Shown here: positions 23,611 through 33,882 of the stretch, piece after piece
How positions within the stretch are numbered: position 1 is the first letter of the stretch
Layout of the letters: each line of letters opens with the position of its first letter
Origin: an uncultured Thiotrichaceae bacterium
GTDB taxonomy: Bacteria > Pseudomonadota > Gammaproteobacteria > Thiotrichales > Thiotrichaceae
Reading direction: 5' to 3'
NCBI GenBank assembly: GCA_902727985.1
Contig: CACVAY010000112.1
Span: 16,082-80,081, forward strand
DNA: 64,000 nt
Program-made: the position numbers and the translations under genes
Notes under the pieces: generated by a model
Seen by the model: only the letters and a program-made list of their open reading frames with translations
Databases searched by the model: none
Told to the model about the DNA's origin: nothing

Positions 23611-25953
23611 ATGGCTATTCAGTTAAGTGATTACCAAGAAGAATTAGATGCACTTAGTGAGAATGCTCACGATGTGCTTGAAGCTAATTGGCAAGATGCT
23701 GCGCGTGTTTTTTCTCCGCGTGGCCTAGATCATTATCTGAAAGCTGCTGCGGCTTTGAGTCACTTAGGACGTGGTGAAGACCTTGTGTTTTCATTTCTTG
23801 AAAGTGCGCCGATGGTGGCAAGAGAAATAGGTGAGGATGCTGTTTCTGAGCTATTTTCGTTTGCCATTCAAATGTATTCGCGTACGAATTCTGAAGTACT
23901 GGTTTTACTCTTCACAACTGCTCCAACGGCTGCACAACGTTTAAACGAGATTGGCCTGTTTAACGGTTATATCTCGTTGCTCAACACGCTGCTTGCTCAA
24001 GCCCCACGTGCTTTACGCCCGATGTTTGAGAAGCTTGACCTCTTATTAAAATACTTAACACTAGGTGGTTTACGACGTTGGGTCATGTGGGGTGCATCGG
24101 CTTACAAAAACGATTTCGAAGCTCAGGCTGAATATTTCAGTCTCGCTAGCGATGAATCAAAAGCGATTATGAATAAAGAGCAGCGTGGCGTTCTATTTGT
24201 GGATGTGCAGCGTCGGCTCATCATGTATTTGCGCGCGCTATGGGGGCAAGACTTCTTTTTGCGTCCAACCTCGGGTGATTTTGAGACACGAGAAGGTTAT
24301 AAACCTTTCATTGAATATAACTTTATCAATCTTCCCGATGCTTTTGATAACGTGATGGAAGATAAAGAAGTGAAAGTGCAAGGTTTGGAAATATACCGAG
24401 CTGCAGCTGCACACGCCTCTGCGCATATCAAATATTCTAAGTACGATCCTGACTTTGAGAGCTATTCCGCGATCCAACGTGCTCTGATTGGTTTAATCGA
24501 GGATGCCCGAGTAGAGAAGCTTGCTATAGAGGAGTTTCCGGGCTTAAAGCAATTATGGGCAAGTCTCTCCGAAATTGGTGAAAATAGCACTGACATTGGC
24601 ATGTTGCTTGATAAAACGGCGATTGCACTCGCGAATCCTGATTTTTATTGTGATGATGCTTTTGTAGCGACAGCTCGACAGCTATTTAATGCTTCTGCTG
24701 ATCGTATGGAAGATCAAGAGCTTGCCAAAGACTTAGGCTTACAATTGGCTGAAAAGTTTGGCGAGCTTGGCTATGTGTTTAATACCCGTCTCGATCAGTC
24801 ATCCATTGTTTATCGTGATGACAACCGTTATCTCTGGCAGGATCCTGAAGAAGAGGATCCAACTATTCTTCCTGGTAAAACACGACAGGTAAGACGGTAT
24901 GCCAGTGTCATGGAGATGTTAAATAATCTCGATGTACAGGAAGCGACGGATGACGCAGAAGAGATTTGGGTGTTAGCAACAGAATTCTTCCATGATGATG
25001 GAACCAGTTTAAATGACTTAGAAGGAAAAGAGCCTACTGCTTCACCCGTGCATTATCCGGAATGGGATTATCAAACACAGCTAGAACGACCGAATTGGGT
25101 TACCGTGTTAGAAAAGCGCCCTAAAGTGGGTGAGCTTGAAGATATTGAAGAAACGATTGAAAAACATAAGCCGATTATTTCACGTTTAAAGCATATGATT
25201 GAGGCTGTACAGCCGCAAGGCTTGGTTCGTGAGCGCAAGATGGAAGATGGCGACACTATCGACATTGATGCGGCGGTTGCTTCAATGGTTGATATCCGTA
25301 TGGGTATGCAGCCTGACCCAAGGATAAATATCCGAACGCATCTTCAGGTTCGTGATTTATCCGTGTTATTACTCATCGATTTATCTGAATCAACGAATGA
25401 CCCAGTGAAAGGCGCTTTTACTGAAGGCGAAGAGGAAGTCTCTGTCCTTGACCTTGCCCGTGAAGCCTCTGTATTGCTTGCTGAAGCGCTTGCGAAAATA
25501 GGCGACCCATTTGCGATTCATGGCTTTGATTCAGATGGTCGACATGATGTTGAATATTATCGCTACAAAGATTTTGATGCGCCGTATAATGATATAGTAA
25601 AGGGTCGATTGTCAGGTATGACAGGGCAATTATCGACACGTATGGGAGCAGCCTTGCGTCATGCAGGCTCAGTATTAGCTGAAAAGGCCAGCCAAAAGAA
25701 GTTAGTGATTGTGCTTACAGATGGTGAACCTTCTGATAATGATGTTCGTGATCCGCAATATCTGCGTCATGATACCAAACATGCAGTCGATGATCTGGCT
25801 AAGCAAGGTGTTCGTACATTTTGCTTAAGTCTGGATCCTTATGCCGATGATTATGTCTCAAGTATTTTTGGTCAAAAGAATTATCTCGTGCTTGATAATG
25901 TATTGCGTCTACCGGAAAAGCTACCCGCTCTTTACTTGGGTATGACTCGCTAA
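23611..25953 (+). CDS. cbbO: RuBisCO activase adaptor CbbO (VWA domain)
   Basis: A 780-residue cytosolic protein. With the AAA+ ATPase CbbQ, CbbO remodels inhibited form I RuBisCO. The N-terminal 550 residues match the CbbO/NorD-like helical region; residues about 585-780 form a von Willebrand A domain with an intact MIDAS motif (LLIDLSEST; later LTDGEPSDND), which binds an acidic residue of the RuBisCO large subunit. It is 60 bases downstream of the Lys-rich gene. Notably cbbQ, normally directly upstream, is absent from this operon and from the window, so the ATPase partner must be encoded elsewhere. Confidence 0.9.
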   Translation: MAIQLSDYQEELDALSENAHDVLEANWQDAARVFSPRGLDHYLKAAAALSHLGRGEDLVFSFLESAPMVAREIGEDAVSELFSFAIQMYSRTNSEVLVLLFTTAPTAAQRLNEIGLFNGYISLLNTLLAQAPRALRPMFEKLDLLLKYLTLGGLRRWVMWGASAYKNDFEAQAEYFSLASDESKAIMNKEQRGVLFVDVQRRLIMYLRALWGQDFFLRPTSGDFETREGYKPFIEYNFINLPDAFDNVMEDKEVKVQGLEIYRAAAAHASAHIKYSKYDPDFESYSAIQRALIGLIEDARVEKLAIEEFPGLKQLWASLSEIGENSTDIGMLLDKTAIALANPDFYCDDAFVATARQLFNASADRMEDQELAKDLGLQLAEKFGELGYVFNTRLDQSSIVYRDDNRYLWQDPEEEDPTILPGKTRQVRRYASVMEMLNNLDVQEATDDAEEIWVLATEFFHDDGTSLNDLEGKEPTASPVHYPEWDYQTQLERPNWVTVLEKRPKVGELEDIEETIEKHKPIISRLKHMIEAVQPQGLVRERKMEDGDTIDIDAAVASMVDIRMGMQPDPRINIRTHLQVRDLSVLLLIDLSESTNDPVKGAFTEGEEEVSVLDLAREASVLLAEALAKIGDPFAIHGFDSDGRHDVEYYRYKDFDAPYNDIVKGRLSGMTGQLSTRMGAALRHAGSVLAEKASQKKLVIVLTDGEPSDNDVRDPQYLRHDTKHAVDDLAKQGVRTFCLSLDPYADDYVSSIFGQKNYLVLDNVLRLPEKLPALYLGMTR

Positions 25954-26003
25954 ATCAATGGTTTTGTGTTTCTGATCCGTTCTAAGCTTTAAAGAATGGA
26001 TTC

Positions 26004-27005
26004 TTATTCAAAGATCATATTCCACAGCGTTTTCAAAGCTGCTCTAGAGTCTCCCCGTTCTGAGGAAAATGCCACATAATCGGTTGGTGTAACGTCTTTT
26101 GATAATGTTATTCCCCAAAGCGGCTTAATTTCATTAGGTAATAACGAGTATCGCATATCAATAACACGCAATGGATTTACCGGATCAATTGCTATGTAAG
26201 CTTGGGAAAACCAGCTGAAACGCTCGATATCATTGGCCTGTTGTGAGTTGGGATCTAACCAGGGAAGATCGCGTGTTATATCGAGTTTTGCAATAGATGT
26301 GCCTTGCCAAATCCTCGGTGATGTAAGGCCAGGTTTTATCGCATCAACATAGAAAACACCATCGGCTTCATAGATTAATTTCCACACCACAAGATTTCCA
26401 AAACTGGGTTTGGCTTCTAGCCTGTCAGGATTGTGGCCGCGAGACTCAGCAAGTTCTTTTCCAAGGTCGATAGCACGGTTGTGTTGAACAAAACCTAGTG
26501 ATAGATAAAAAACACACCAAATGATAGCTGACACGACATAAGCGCGCTTTTTTCGTCTCGCCGCAAAGATAACGAATGTGATAAGGGGCAGGGTGAACAA
26601 AGGGTCAATAATGGAAATGGTGTCCCACGAAAAACGATGATCACTCAAAGGCCAGAGCAAGAGTGTTCCGTAGCTCGTGCATCCGTCGAGAAGACCGTGA
26701 GTGGCAAAACCAACCATGCACCAAAGCAATGTCTGAGTAAAAGAAAAACCCCAGCGTTTTCCTAACAGTGGAAAAAGTATCAAGCTACACAGAAGACCGC
26801 CAATGGGGATAAAAAATAATGAATGAGTGAATTGGCGATGAAACTCCAGATTGAGTAGCGGATCGGCGGAAGAGCGAATCAACACATCAAGATCGGGTGT
26901 CATAGCAGCAATAGCGCCAATAAAGGCTGCTTTTGCGAGGTTTTTTGTGGCGGACGTACCTTGTGCGGCAATAGCGCCCAAAACGCCTTGAGTGACTGGA
27001 TCCAT
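26004..27005 (-). CDS. Membrane-bound metal-dependent hydrolase, YdjM family
   Basis: A 333-residue inner-membrane protein. The start MDPVTQGVLGAIAAQG, with Pro-x-x-Gln, and the motifs PDLDVLI, LEFHRQFTHSLFF and GFATHGLLDGCTSYGT, with repeated His and Asp, are those of the YdjM/LexA-binding hydrolase family. Four or five transmembrane helices fill the first 190 residues and a soluble domain follows. The substrate is unknown. It is convergent with cbbO and upstream of nothing obviously related. Confidence 0.85.
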   Translation of the reverse strand: MDPVTQGVLGAIAAQGTSATKNLAKAAFIGAIAAMTPDLDVLIRSSADPLLNLEFHRQFTHSLFFIPIGGLLCSLILFPLLGKRWGFSFTQTLLWCMVGFATHGLLDGCTSYGTLLLWPLSDHRFSWDTISIIDPLFTLPLITFVIFAARRKKRAYVVSAIIWCVFYLSLGFVQHNRAIDLGKELAESRGHNPDRLEAKPSFGNLVVWKLIYEADGVFYVDAIKPGLTSPRIWQGTSIAKLDITRDLPWLDPNSQQANDIERFSWFSQAYIAIDPVNPLRVIDMRYSLLPNEIKPLWGITLSKDVTPTDYVAFSSERGDSRAALKTLWNMIFE

Positions 27006-27116
27006 GCTGTCTGATGTGCTCTGAATGAAGATAGAGATACAACTTAATTCAGTAGCGCTACATCGTCAAATAGTGCCTTAGAATTTGCAATGTAGTACAG
27101 AATCTTCTGTATAACA

Positions 27117-27809
27117 CTAAAAACGCATCAGTAGTGGTTGATAGGCAAAAATCGCATTAATGTGGTGGAAAAAGGCATGTTTGCCCTGCTTTTGCCAAAG
27201 TGTGGTGAGTTCTTTTTGGGTGTTTTCATAGCGCTCAAGCGTTGGAAGGTCAGACTTTTGTGTAGACGCTAGGTCGACCACAAGGCCTAGCCAGGTCTCA
27301 CTCACACCCATAATGAAAGCAGGCCATGTCTTCTGGAGATTTTCTGACCAGATAGGGTCGCTGGTGTCTTCAATATTGGTTTTACTTTTCTTCTGAAAAT
27401 CTGGTTTACCCAGCCACTTGATGGCGTGTTTTTCTAGCAATGAAAAGGTGGCCTGATTTTCAATGGTCAGATAGATTTTTTTTGCTGAGGTCGTATCGGT
27501 ATAGAAGATAAAGCTGAAAACATGCCCATGTTTATCCGCGCCAGCCCGACGATGGAAGCGCCAGAGTTGAATATCATGGCGATGCTTTTTTAGCGCGGGA
27601 TGAATAATCTCTCCTGCAATCATCGCACCTATTTCCCACTTAGGGCTTTCTTCTTTTGCCCTGGGTATACGGAATTGTGCGTAATACCAACTGGGAGTTG
27701 ATGTATCGTTGATACGCTTTTCTGGCATTTCAATAGCCTGCTTTGGCAAGCTTGAACAAGCGCTGAGAGTAAATAGTATTGCGATGAGGAATAGTGTGCG
27801 CTTGAGCAT
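27117..27809 (-). CDS. Putative lipoprotein of unknown function
   Basis: From ATG at 27809 the protein has 230 residues, beginning MLKRTLFLIAILFTLSACSS, a textbook lipoprotein signal with Cys18 as lipidation site. An open frame extends 15 codons further upstream but that extension would spoil the signal. The mature protein is soluble, mixed alpha/beta, with RFHRRAGADKHGHVFSFIFYTD near the middle. I do not recognise a family. It lies 111 bases downstream of the YdjM-family gene's start on the same strand, so is transcribed first. Confidence 0.7.
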   Translation of the reverse strand: MLKRTLFLIAILFTLSACSSLPKQAIEMPEKRINDTSTPSWYYAQFRIPRAKEESPKWEIGAMIAGEIIHPALKKHRHDIQLWRFHRRAGADKHGHVFSFIFYTDTTSAKKIYLTIENQATFSLLEKHAIKWLGKPDFQKKSKTNIEDTSDPIWSENLQKTWPAFIMGVSETWLGLVVDLASTQKSDLPTLERYENTQKELTTLWQKQGKHAFFHHINAIFAYQPLLMRF

Positions 27810-27854
27810 GGCTGGCGTTTTTCTATGACATTGAGCAAAGTGTAACAACTTCAT

Positions 27855-28225
27855 AGGATTGCTTATAAAGAGGAAGGATTAACGGTGCTCTATGTGGTTT
27901 TATGACGCCAAAATTTATTAACCCTGTATACATTAATAATCACTTATAGTGATTATGTAATAGTCATGTTAATGAGTATTTCTGCGTCAGAATAACAGTG
28001 GACGGGTATTGCTTTATACATGAAGGGCTTGTGAAAATAATACAAGAAAATAAAAAATAAGAAATCTTCACATTTAAGTAAAACGAGTATAAGAAGTTGC
28101 TTTTTCCCAAGGCCTTCAAATATTTGAGTACGAGCTATTGCCCCATTCATTGGGCGTTATATAAAAACTATGCTCATTTTTTATTATCTCGTGGTGTAAG
28201 ACTCTTTATACAAGAAAAATAAAAA
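27855..28225. other. A/T-rich intergenic region
   Basis: 370 bases between divergent genes. The only distinct element is a perfect dyad AATCACTTATAGTGATT at 27938-27954 (7-bp arms), which could be an operator for either gene. No credible ORF. Confidence 0.4.
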
Positions 28226-28321
28226 ATGATTTTGTTATCTGTGCTTATATTAGCATGTCAGAGATTCTTTCTTTCGAGCGTAATAAATAGATCTTCCTTG
28301 CTGGCGTATGATGGTTTTTAT

Positions 28322-31300
28322 GTGTCTTTTCTTCTACGAATCTTCAAAAAATCACCTTCTTTTAGGGCAAAAACTGTCCCTATATATGGCGTGATAGTGA
28401 ATGTTTTACTGATTACATCTGTCCATGCAGGAACGACGGTTACTGTTTCTGATGAGGCGTTCGGTAATAATGCAACAGGACGTTCACAAGCAGCTACCTT
28501 GGATGATGCTTGGGTTAGTTCGCTCCCGAGTGGTATTTTTAGTCCTGATCTATTTAGTGGGGGAGCAGGATATACAGGGACAAAAACATTTGTTGATACA
28601 ACCGGTGCGGCTTACACCGTCGATTGGCGACTCGGATATGTGCAGGATACAGGGCCAGGCACACCCACATCTACAAGTTTTCATTTAGCGACTGGAGGCA
28701 CTCCTACTTATGGTGTATCTACTCAAATTCAATCAAATGCGCCTAACCCTTTAAGTAGTGAAACCCGATTATCTGTCAAGGTTAGCGGTAGCACCGTTTT
28801 ATCTGCAATGGAGCTCAGTTTTGTTAATAGTGCGACAACGGTGTATGAATTCGGGATATTTATTGGTGACTTGGAGTCACGTCCGGTACATGGAACGACA
28901 GGTCGTGCGATTGTTTATGATACCTTGGGAGGGCTGTTAACGGATACGCCTATCGTTTATACGGGAGCCGTATTGAACGGCACGAATTACACCGTGACAG
29001 AGCTCACTCCCTCTGGTGCAGCAGGAAACAATAGTGGGGATTGGGGGAATGAAACCACGGCCTTTTTGACGATTAAATCTGATCAGCCAATCGGAAAAGT
29101 TATTTTTCATGTGGGTGATGATGACCATACCACTGGTAATACGGGCATCAGTGAGCAATTAGGTTTTGTTGGTTTCCAGTTGCCTGAAGTTCCCTATGTG
29201 CCACCAACAATAACTGGCAACCCATCTCCCGATACCGATGGTGACGGTGTACTGGATGGTGAAGATATTGATGATGATAACGATGGCATTCTGGATGTCT
29301 CGGAGAAGGTGTGTAGTACGATTCCGTTAGATCTGTCAGGCGTGACAAATACCAGTCCTGCACTGAGTAATCGCGCTTTATCAGCAATGGTTGGTGCGGG
29401 GACTTTCACCTCGAATATAACGACGAACTATAGTAGTTCTGATTCAGTCAAACCTGAAGGATTGGCTGATGGGGATTTGCGTTTGGGTAACACGGATCAA
29501 ACAGAGATTTCCGAGTATGAAGTCACTTTTGCGTACCCCACGGATATCAAATTGTCACAGGCTAATGTGTACGGTGCATTCGAAGAGCAAGAAACATGGA
29601 CGATTACAACAGATGGCGGGGCTATGATAGTGAATAATCCGGTTATCAATGCCACAACATCAAACGCAAACAACTTTAACGATACCGAATTACGCAATGT
29701 GACAGGTAATAATAGCCAGCAGGTCAGTTTTGTACCCAATCAGCTCAATAGTACGGGGCAAATAATGCCAGCAGATTCACAATGGCATATTGTTGCTAAA
29801 GATGTCACTCGGTTAGTCGTTCGCTTGGAAACAACTACATTAGGTAACAATTGGGCGCGTATAAGACTAGCTGTTGATTGTGTGCCATTGGATAGTGATG
29901 GAGACGGTTTTGCCAACCACCTTGATTTGGATAGTGATAATGATGGTATTCCAGACAATATAGAAGCGCAAAAAACAGAAACCTATATAGTGCCAGACCA
30001 GACCTACAACGTGGACGGTTTAGATACTGCGTATGTGGCTAGCAATGGATTAAGCCCGGTTAATACCGATGATACAGATATACCCGATTATCTGGATACC
30101 GATGCAGACAATGATGGTGAATTTGATATTGTTGAATCAGGGCTTGGGAATAATGATAGTGATGGAGATGGCAGAACAAATAATACTGTCGGCAACAATG
30201 GTCTGGATAATGCGGCAACGATCGAAAGTGCGGATAATTATAGCGATGTGAATGGGCTTGCACATGATGGCAGTATTTTTACCCTCCTTGATAGCGATGA
30301 TGATACGGATCCAACAGGTGTGAATGCCTCTCCCGTGGTTACAGATGTAGATTACAGAGATATTCCTGTTGATTATAGTGATGCTCCTGTGAGTGGAGTA
30401 GCTCCTGATGGCAGTAGTCTCAATGCTTATGGGGCAGCCAGCCATATTATTGTGGATGGTTTGTATCTGGGGGCGGGCATACCTGATGAGGATGGTGCGA
30501 ATCAGCCCTCCACCAATGCAGATGGCGATGACAATGATGGTATCGATGATGAAGATGGTATTGGTTTACCTTCCCTCGTAGCAGGTGATACAGCGTATAC
30601 CATTGCGACTGCTGATATAGCGGCGAACGGTAGTGGCACTTTGCACGCCTGGATCGACTTTGATGGCAACGGTGTTTTTGATGCTGATGAGCATACAAGT
30701 ACGGCAGTGAATAACGGAACGGTCGTTGCAACATTGAGCTGGACAATCGATGGGGTAGGTGGAAACCCTGATTTCACAGTGATAGGTGGGAAGACTACCT
30801 TTGCTCGTTTTCGCCTAAGTTCCGATACTTCTATTACTGCGAGTACACCTGCTTCTCTTGCCACTGATGGGGAGGTTGAAGATTATGCCCTAACCATTGA
30901 GCATATGCGTTTATCTGTCAGCGGGCGTGTTTTCAACGATGCCAATGTTGATCGTGTGAATGATTCAGGAGAGAAGGGGGTGAGTGGCTTGCCTGTCGTA
31001 CTCTTCGATGGAACTCACTGTGTGAGTACTCGTACTGGAAGTGATGGTAACTATATCTTCACAGACGTAGCGCCGGGTAACTACCAGGTTTACGAGGCCT
31101 CACGAGAGGCAGTACCCGTGCCAATAAATTGTGGTATTGGGAATGCCAAGGACTCCAACAATTATCATTCAAGCACCTTGAATGCTACAGCCTTATTTGT
31201 GGTGAATAATGTTGATGTAACAGGTGTTGACTTTGGTGATGTGAAAAAGCCGACGTTCAAACCTGATAATAGTGGAACAATCCTACCTGGAAATGTGCTC

Positions 31301-32011
31301 TTGTATCGCCATGAGTTTGTTCCACTAAGCACAGGTAGCGTCAGTTTCAGCAGTGCGAACGCCATACCAGCAACTTCAGGTTGGTCGCAGGTGCTTTATC
31401 AAGATGCGGACTGTAATGGCGAGTTAAATGGTCATGAAACCGCTGCTCCAGTTGGCGCGGATCTTGTGACAACCGCAGGTACGGCCATTTGTTTGATCAA
31501 TAAGGTGTATGCGCCAAGTAATGTGGGTGGGGGCGAAGATTACAGCAATGTGATTACTGCTGATTTCACGTTTGGCAACCCGGCGAATACAACCGCAGGA
31601 ACGATATCGCTAAGCGTGACAGATCTGACTAAAGCGGCGGCAAATAATGTACAAGGCGTATCTCGTTTAGCGCTTAAGAAGACTGTGCAGACCTATCGAG
31701 GGACACCTTTAGCAGCTGTTTCGGCAGAATCAGAAACACAAAATCAGGCTCAGCCTGGTGATGTTCTCAAGTATCGCATCTATTACAGCAATACTGGAGA
31801 TGCCCCGTTGAGTGATCTAAACATCAAAGATGTTGTGCCTGAGTTTACGAGTTTGAATGGTTCGCCATTGTGCGAAGTCCCATTGCCAGCCAGTTTGACG
31901 AGCTGTACAGCACTGGTCAGTGGCAGTGATATTGAATGGAGCTTCCCTGTTAGTGATAAGCTAAATGGGGGGAGTAGTGGGATGGTGAGTTATGAGGTGA
32001 AAATTGACTAA
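28322..32011 (+). CDS. Large secreted repeat protein (TSP3, GEVED and SdrD-B-like domains)
   Basis: The frame is open from 28226; GTG at 28322 gives a sensible signal peptide ending SVHA-GTT, although ATG at 28226 cannot be excluded. The mature protein has about 1,190 residues: an N-terminal beta-rich domain; calcium-binding thrombospondin type 3-like repeats ([44 protein letters not shown]); a GEVED domain ([15 protein letters not shown]...DGEVEDYAL); an SdrD-B-like domain ([29 protein letters not shown]); and a C-terminal DUF11-like domain (ALKKTV...[28 protein letters not shown]). No anchor or autotransporter barrel is visible. It is probably a calcium-stabilised adhesin or matrix protein. 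Confidence 0.75.
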   Translation: MSFLLRIFKKSPSFRAKTVPIYGVIVNVLLITSVHAGTTVTVSDEAFGNNATGRSQAATLDDAWVSSLPSGIFSPDLFSGGAGYTGTKTFVDTTGAAYTVDWRLGYVQDTGPGTPTSTSFHLATGGTPTYGVSTQIQSNAPNPLSSETRLSVKVSGSTVLSAMELSFVNSATTVYEFGIFIGDLESRPVHGTTGRAIVYDTLGGLLTDTPIVYTGAVLNGTNYTVTELTPSGAAGNNSGDWGNETTAFLTIKSDQPIGKVIFHVGDDDHTTGNTGISEQLGFVGFQLPEVPYVPPTITGNPSPDTDGDGVLDGEDIDDDNDGILDVSEKVCSTIPLDLSGVTNTSPALSNRALSAMVGAGTFTSNITTNYSSSDSVKPEGLADGDLRLGNTDQTEISEYEVTFAYPTDIKLSQANVYGAFEEQETWTITTDGGAMIVNNPVINATTSNANNFNDTELRNVTGNNSQQVSFVPNQLNSTGQIMPADSQWHIVAKDVTRLVVRLETTTLGNNWARIRLAVDCVPLDSDGDGFANHLDLDSDNDGIPDNIEAQKTETYIVPDQTYNVDGLDTAYVASNGLSPVNTDDTDIPDYLDTDADNDGEFDIVESGLGNNDSDGDGRTNNTVGNNGLDNAATIESADNYSDVNGLAHDGSIFTLLDSDDDTDPTGVNASPVVTDVDYRDIPVDYSDAPVSGVAPDGSSLNAYGAASHIIVDGLYLGAGIPDEDGANQPSTNADGDDNDGIDDEDGIGLPSLVAGDTAYTIATADIAANGSGTLHAWIDFDGNGVFDADEHTSTAVNNGTVVATLSWTIDGVGGNPDFTVIGGKTTFARFRLSSDTSITASTPASLATDGEVEDYALTIEHMRLSVSGRVFNDANVDRVNDSGEKGVSGLPVVLFDGTHCVSTRTGSDGNYIFTDVAPGNYQVYEASREAVPVPINCGIGNAKDSNNYHSSTLNATALFVVNNVDVTGVDFGDVKKPTFKPDNSGTILPGNVLLYRHEFVPLSTGSVSFSSANAIPATSGWSQVLYQDADCNGELNGHETAAPVGADLVTTAGTAICLINKVYAPSNVGGGEDYSNVITADFTFGNPANTTAGTISLSVTDLTKAAANNVQGVSRLALKKTVQTYRGTPLAAVSAESETQNQAQPGDVLKYRIYYSNTGDAPLSDLNIKDVVPEFTSLNGSPLCEVPLPASLTSCTALVSGSDIEWSFPVSDKLNGGSSGMVSYEVKID

Positions 32012-32158
32012 CATTTTGATTGTATGAGTTAATGATGTTTCTGGGCAGTTGGCATGATAGTGAGTGTTTGGAATAGAGTACGTTATAAGCCTTATGAGGA
32101 TTGCAATTTACAGAGCATTCTTGTACAAAGCGCATCATCTAACACACAGGACATTATT

Positions 32159-32434
32159 ATGACTGAATCACGACATGCATTGATCAGCCATTTACAAGAT
32201 CGCGTACGTGATGGACAGCCACCTTCGGCATTGTTAAATCACATGGCCCTTGATTTAGACATCAAGGATCAGGTGGAATTGATGAAGTATTTTGTTGAGG
32301 CTTTCGATCTGACCTTGGGTGAGGTAACAGCAATCGGAGCTTGGTGGTATGAGGATGAGCGCGAAATGAATGACACTGATATTGACTTCTATATCTCACC
32401 TTTACTCAAGGGTTGGTTGGAAAATAACGCCTGA
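32159..32434 (+). CDS. Hypothetical acidic protein, 91 aa
   Basis: From ATG at 32159 the product is 91 residues (the frame is open further upstream, but MTESRHALISHLQDRV looks like the natural start). It is soluble and acidic, with a central DQVELMKYFVEAFDLTLGEVTAIGAWWYEDE. I do not recognise the family. It lies 97 bases upstream of the ECF sigma gene on the same strand and could be part of that unit or independent. Confidence 0.55.
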   Translation: MTESRHALISHLQDRVRDGQPPSALLNHMALDLDIKDQVELMKYFVEAFDLTLGEVTAIGAWWYEDEREMNDTDIDFYISPLLKGWLENNA

Positions 32435-32484
32435 TTTCAATTTATTTGGAATAAATACCTAAGCTGCTTCGTCTAGACTTAAGA

Positions 32485-32506
32485 GTGACGTAATACTTTG
32501 CGTCAC
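32485..32506. promoter_or_regulatory. Inverted repeat upstream of ECF sigma gene
   Basis: GTGACG (32485-32490) and CGTCAC (32501-32506), separated by 10 bases, 25 bases before the sigma-factor start. The place fits an operator or promoter element of the sigma operon; no known regulator consensus is claimed. Confidence 0.35.
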
Positions 32507-32531
32507 TAATATGGTTTAGTGTGGAGTGGCA

Positions 32532-33056
32532 ATGATTTTTCCCCGCAAGCGTCGGTTTCGTCAGCAGTTAGAAGTGTTGCAACCGGTGTTGTTCAAATTA
32601 GCTTGGTCATGGTGTCATGATCAAGAGCTAGCGAATGACTTGGTGCAAGACACCTGTCAGGTTGCATTAAAGAAGTATCAGCACCTCCAAGACCTTTCAA
32701 AAGCCAAGCCTTGGCTGGTTCGCATTCTTGCGAATCTTCATATTGACCACTGTCGTCGACAAAAAGATATTATCCCATTTAATGATGAATACCCCACGCA
32801 GGGTAATGATCCGGCTGAACTCAATGGACGGCTTGATGATATTGAGTGTGTACGACGTGCTATTGCCAACTTGCATCATGATCATCGTAAAATCATCACG
32901 CTGGTTGATCTTGCAGAATGCTCCTATGCCGAAGTAGCCGATATTCTGGATATTCCAGTAGGTACAGTGATGAGCCGATTGAGTCGGGCGCGAACACAAC
33001 TACGTAGCACTCTGGAATCATCTCATTACAAACCCATGCTGCGGAGCGTCAAATAA
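32532..33056 (+). CDS. ECF-type sigma factor
   Basis: A 174-residue extracytoplasmic-function sigma factor. Region 2 (AWSWCHDQELANDLVQDTCQVALKKY...AKPWLVRILANLHIDHCRR) and region 4 (YAEVADILDIPVGTVMSRLSRARTQLR) are complete. The ATG at 32532 has a good GGAG five bases upstream; a GTG at 32526 is less likely. It overlaps the anti-sigma gene by one base (TAATG), so the two are translationally coupled. Because the anti-sigma partner has a DsrE-like outer domain and a secreted DsrE-like protein follows, the likely signal is a sulfur species, which is inference. Confidence 0.92.
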   Translation: MIFPRKRRFRQQLEVLQPVLFKLAWSWCHDQELANDLVQDTCQVALKKYQHLQDLSKAKPWLVRILANLHIDHCRRQKDIIPFNDEYPTQGNDPAELNGRLDDIECVRRAIANLHHDHRKIITLVDLAECSYAEVADILDIPVGTVMSRLSRARTQLRSTLESSHYKPMLRSVK

Positions 33057-33778
33057 TGAAGCGATATCCCCGTTCAGATGAGTGGTTGAACGCTTTTGTT
33101 GATAATGAGTTTCCTGCAAAAGAGCGCGCTAAAATTCTCAAACAGATACACATGGATGCGGAGAAAAAATCAACTGCGTGCGCGTTGAGTCACCTCAAAG
33201 ATCAAGTCAAAACAGCTTACCAGGATATTCCTCCGCACCAATCGTTTCAGCCGCGCAAGAAATTTCATATATGGCAGGCTGTGGCTGCCAGTGTGCTTAT
33301 GCTGTTTGTTCTCGGTGGTGCGTATTTAGGTGTCGATTCTATTACTCAGCAACGTATGGTGATTTTGGACCCAACAGGTAGTGGGCAACAGCTCGCAACT
33401 CAAAATGAAAATGAGATGCGCATTGTCTTCCATGTGAGTCAGACATCGCGTTTAAAAGGGACGGAGTTACTAGATGATATTGAGCATTTGTTGCTGCAGT
33501 ACCAACAGGGAGGGAAACGTATTCGTGTTGAAGTTGTGGCTCATGCACAAGGTCTGGATTTACTCCGACAGAGTTTGTCTGTCGATAAAGAGCGCATTAC
33601 CGCTATGTCGATCAAATACCCCGATCTTACTTTTGTTGCATGCTTGAATACGATCGAACGATTGAAGCGCGAACAGGGCATTGATGTAGTGCTCATTGAT
33701 GAAGTGTTATCAGCAAGATCCGGCGTGGCACATGTGGTGAAACGTCAGCAACAGGGATGGATATATATACAAGTATAA
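33056..33778 (+). CDS. Transmembrane anti-sigma factor fused to a periplasmic DsrE-like domain
   Basis: A 240-residue protein in three parts. Residues 1-70 are a cytosolic anti-sigma domain (SDEWLNAFVDNEFPAKERAKIL with a His-Cys-His cluster, HMDAEKKSTACALSHL, resembling a reduced zinc anti-sigma motif). Residues about 74-95 form one transmembrane helix (IWQAVAASVLMLFVLGGAYLGV). Residues about 120-240 resemble the neighbouring secreted DsrE-like protein: MRIVFHVSQTS, RIRVEVVAHAQGLDLL, a single Cys in TFVACLNTIERL, and a terminal AHVVKRQQQGWIYIQV. DsrE folds carry or sense sulfane sulfur through that Cys. A sensor built this way would report periplasmic sulfur state to the sigma factor. Confidence 0.8.
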   Translation: MKRYPRSDEWLNAFVDNEFPAKERAKILKQIHMDAEKKSTACALSHLKDQVKTAYQDIPPHQSFQPRKKFHIWQAVAASVLMLFVLGGAYLGVDSITQQRMVILDPTGSGQQLATQNENEMRIVFHVSQTSRLKGTELLDDIEHLLLQYQQGGKRIRVEVVAHAQGLDLLRQSLSVDKERITAMSIKYPDLTFVACLNTIERLKREQGIDVVLIDEVLSARSGVAHVVKRQQQGWIYIQV

Positions 33779-33882
33779 GGTCATTTTCAGCGTATTAGCT
33801 GAGCAGAGACCGATTGACAGGTAGCAGCAGCGAAAGCATTTTCACGGCTGACTACTATTTTTAACTAAAAGGAGAGAGTACG

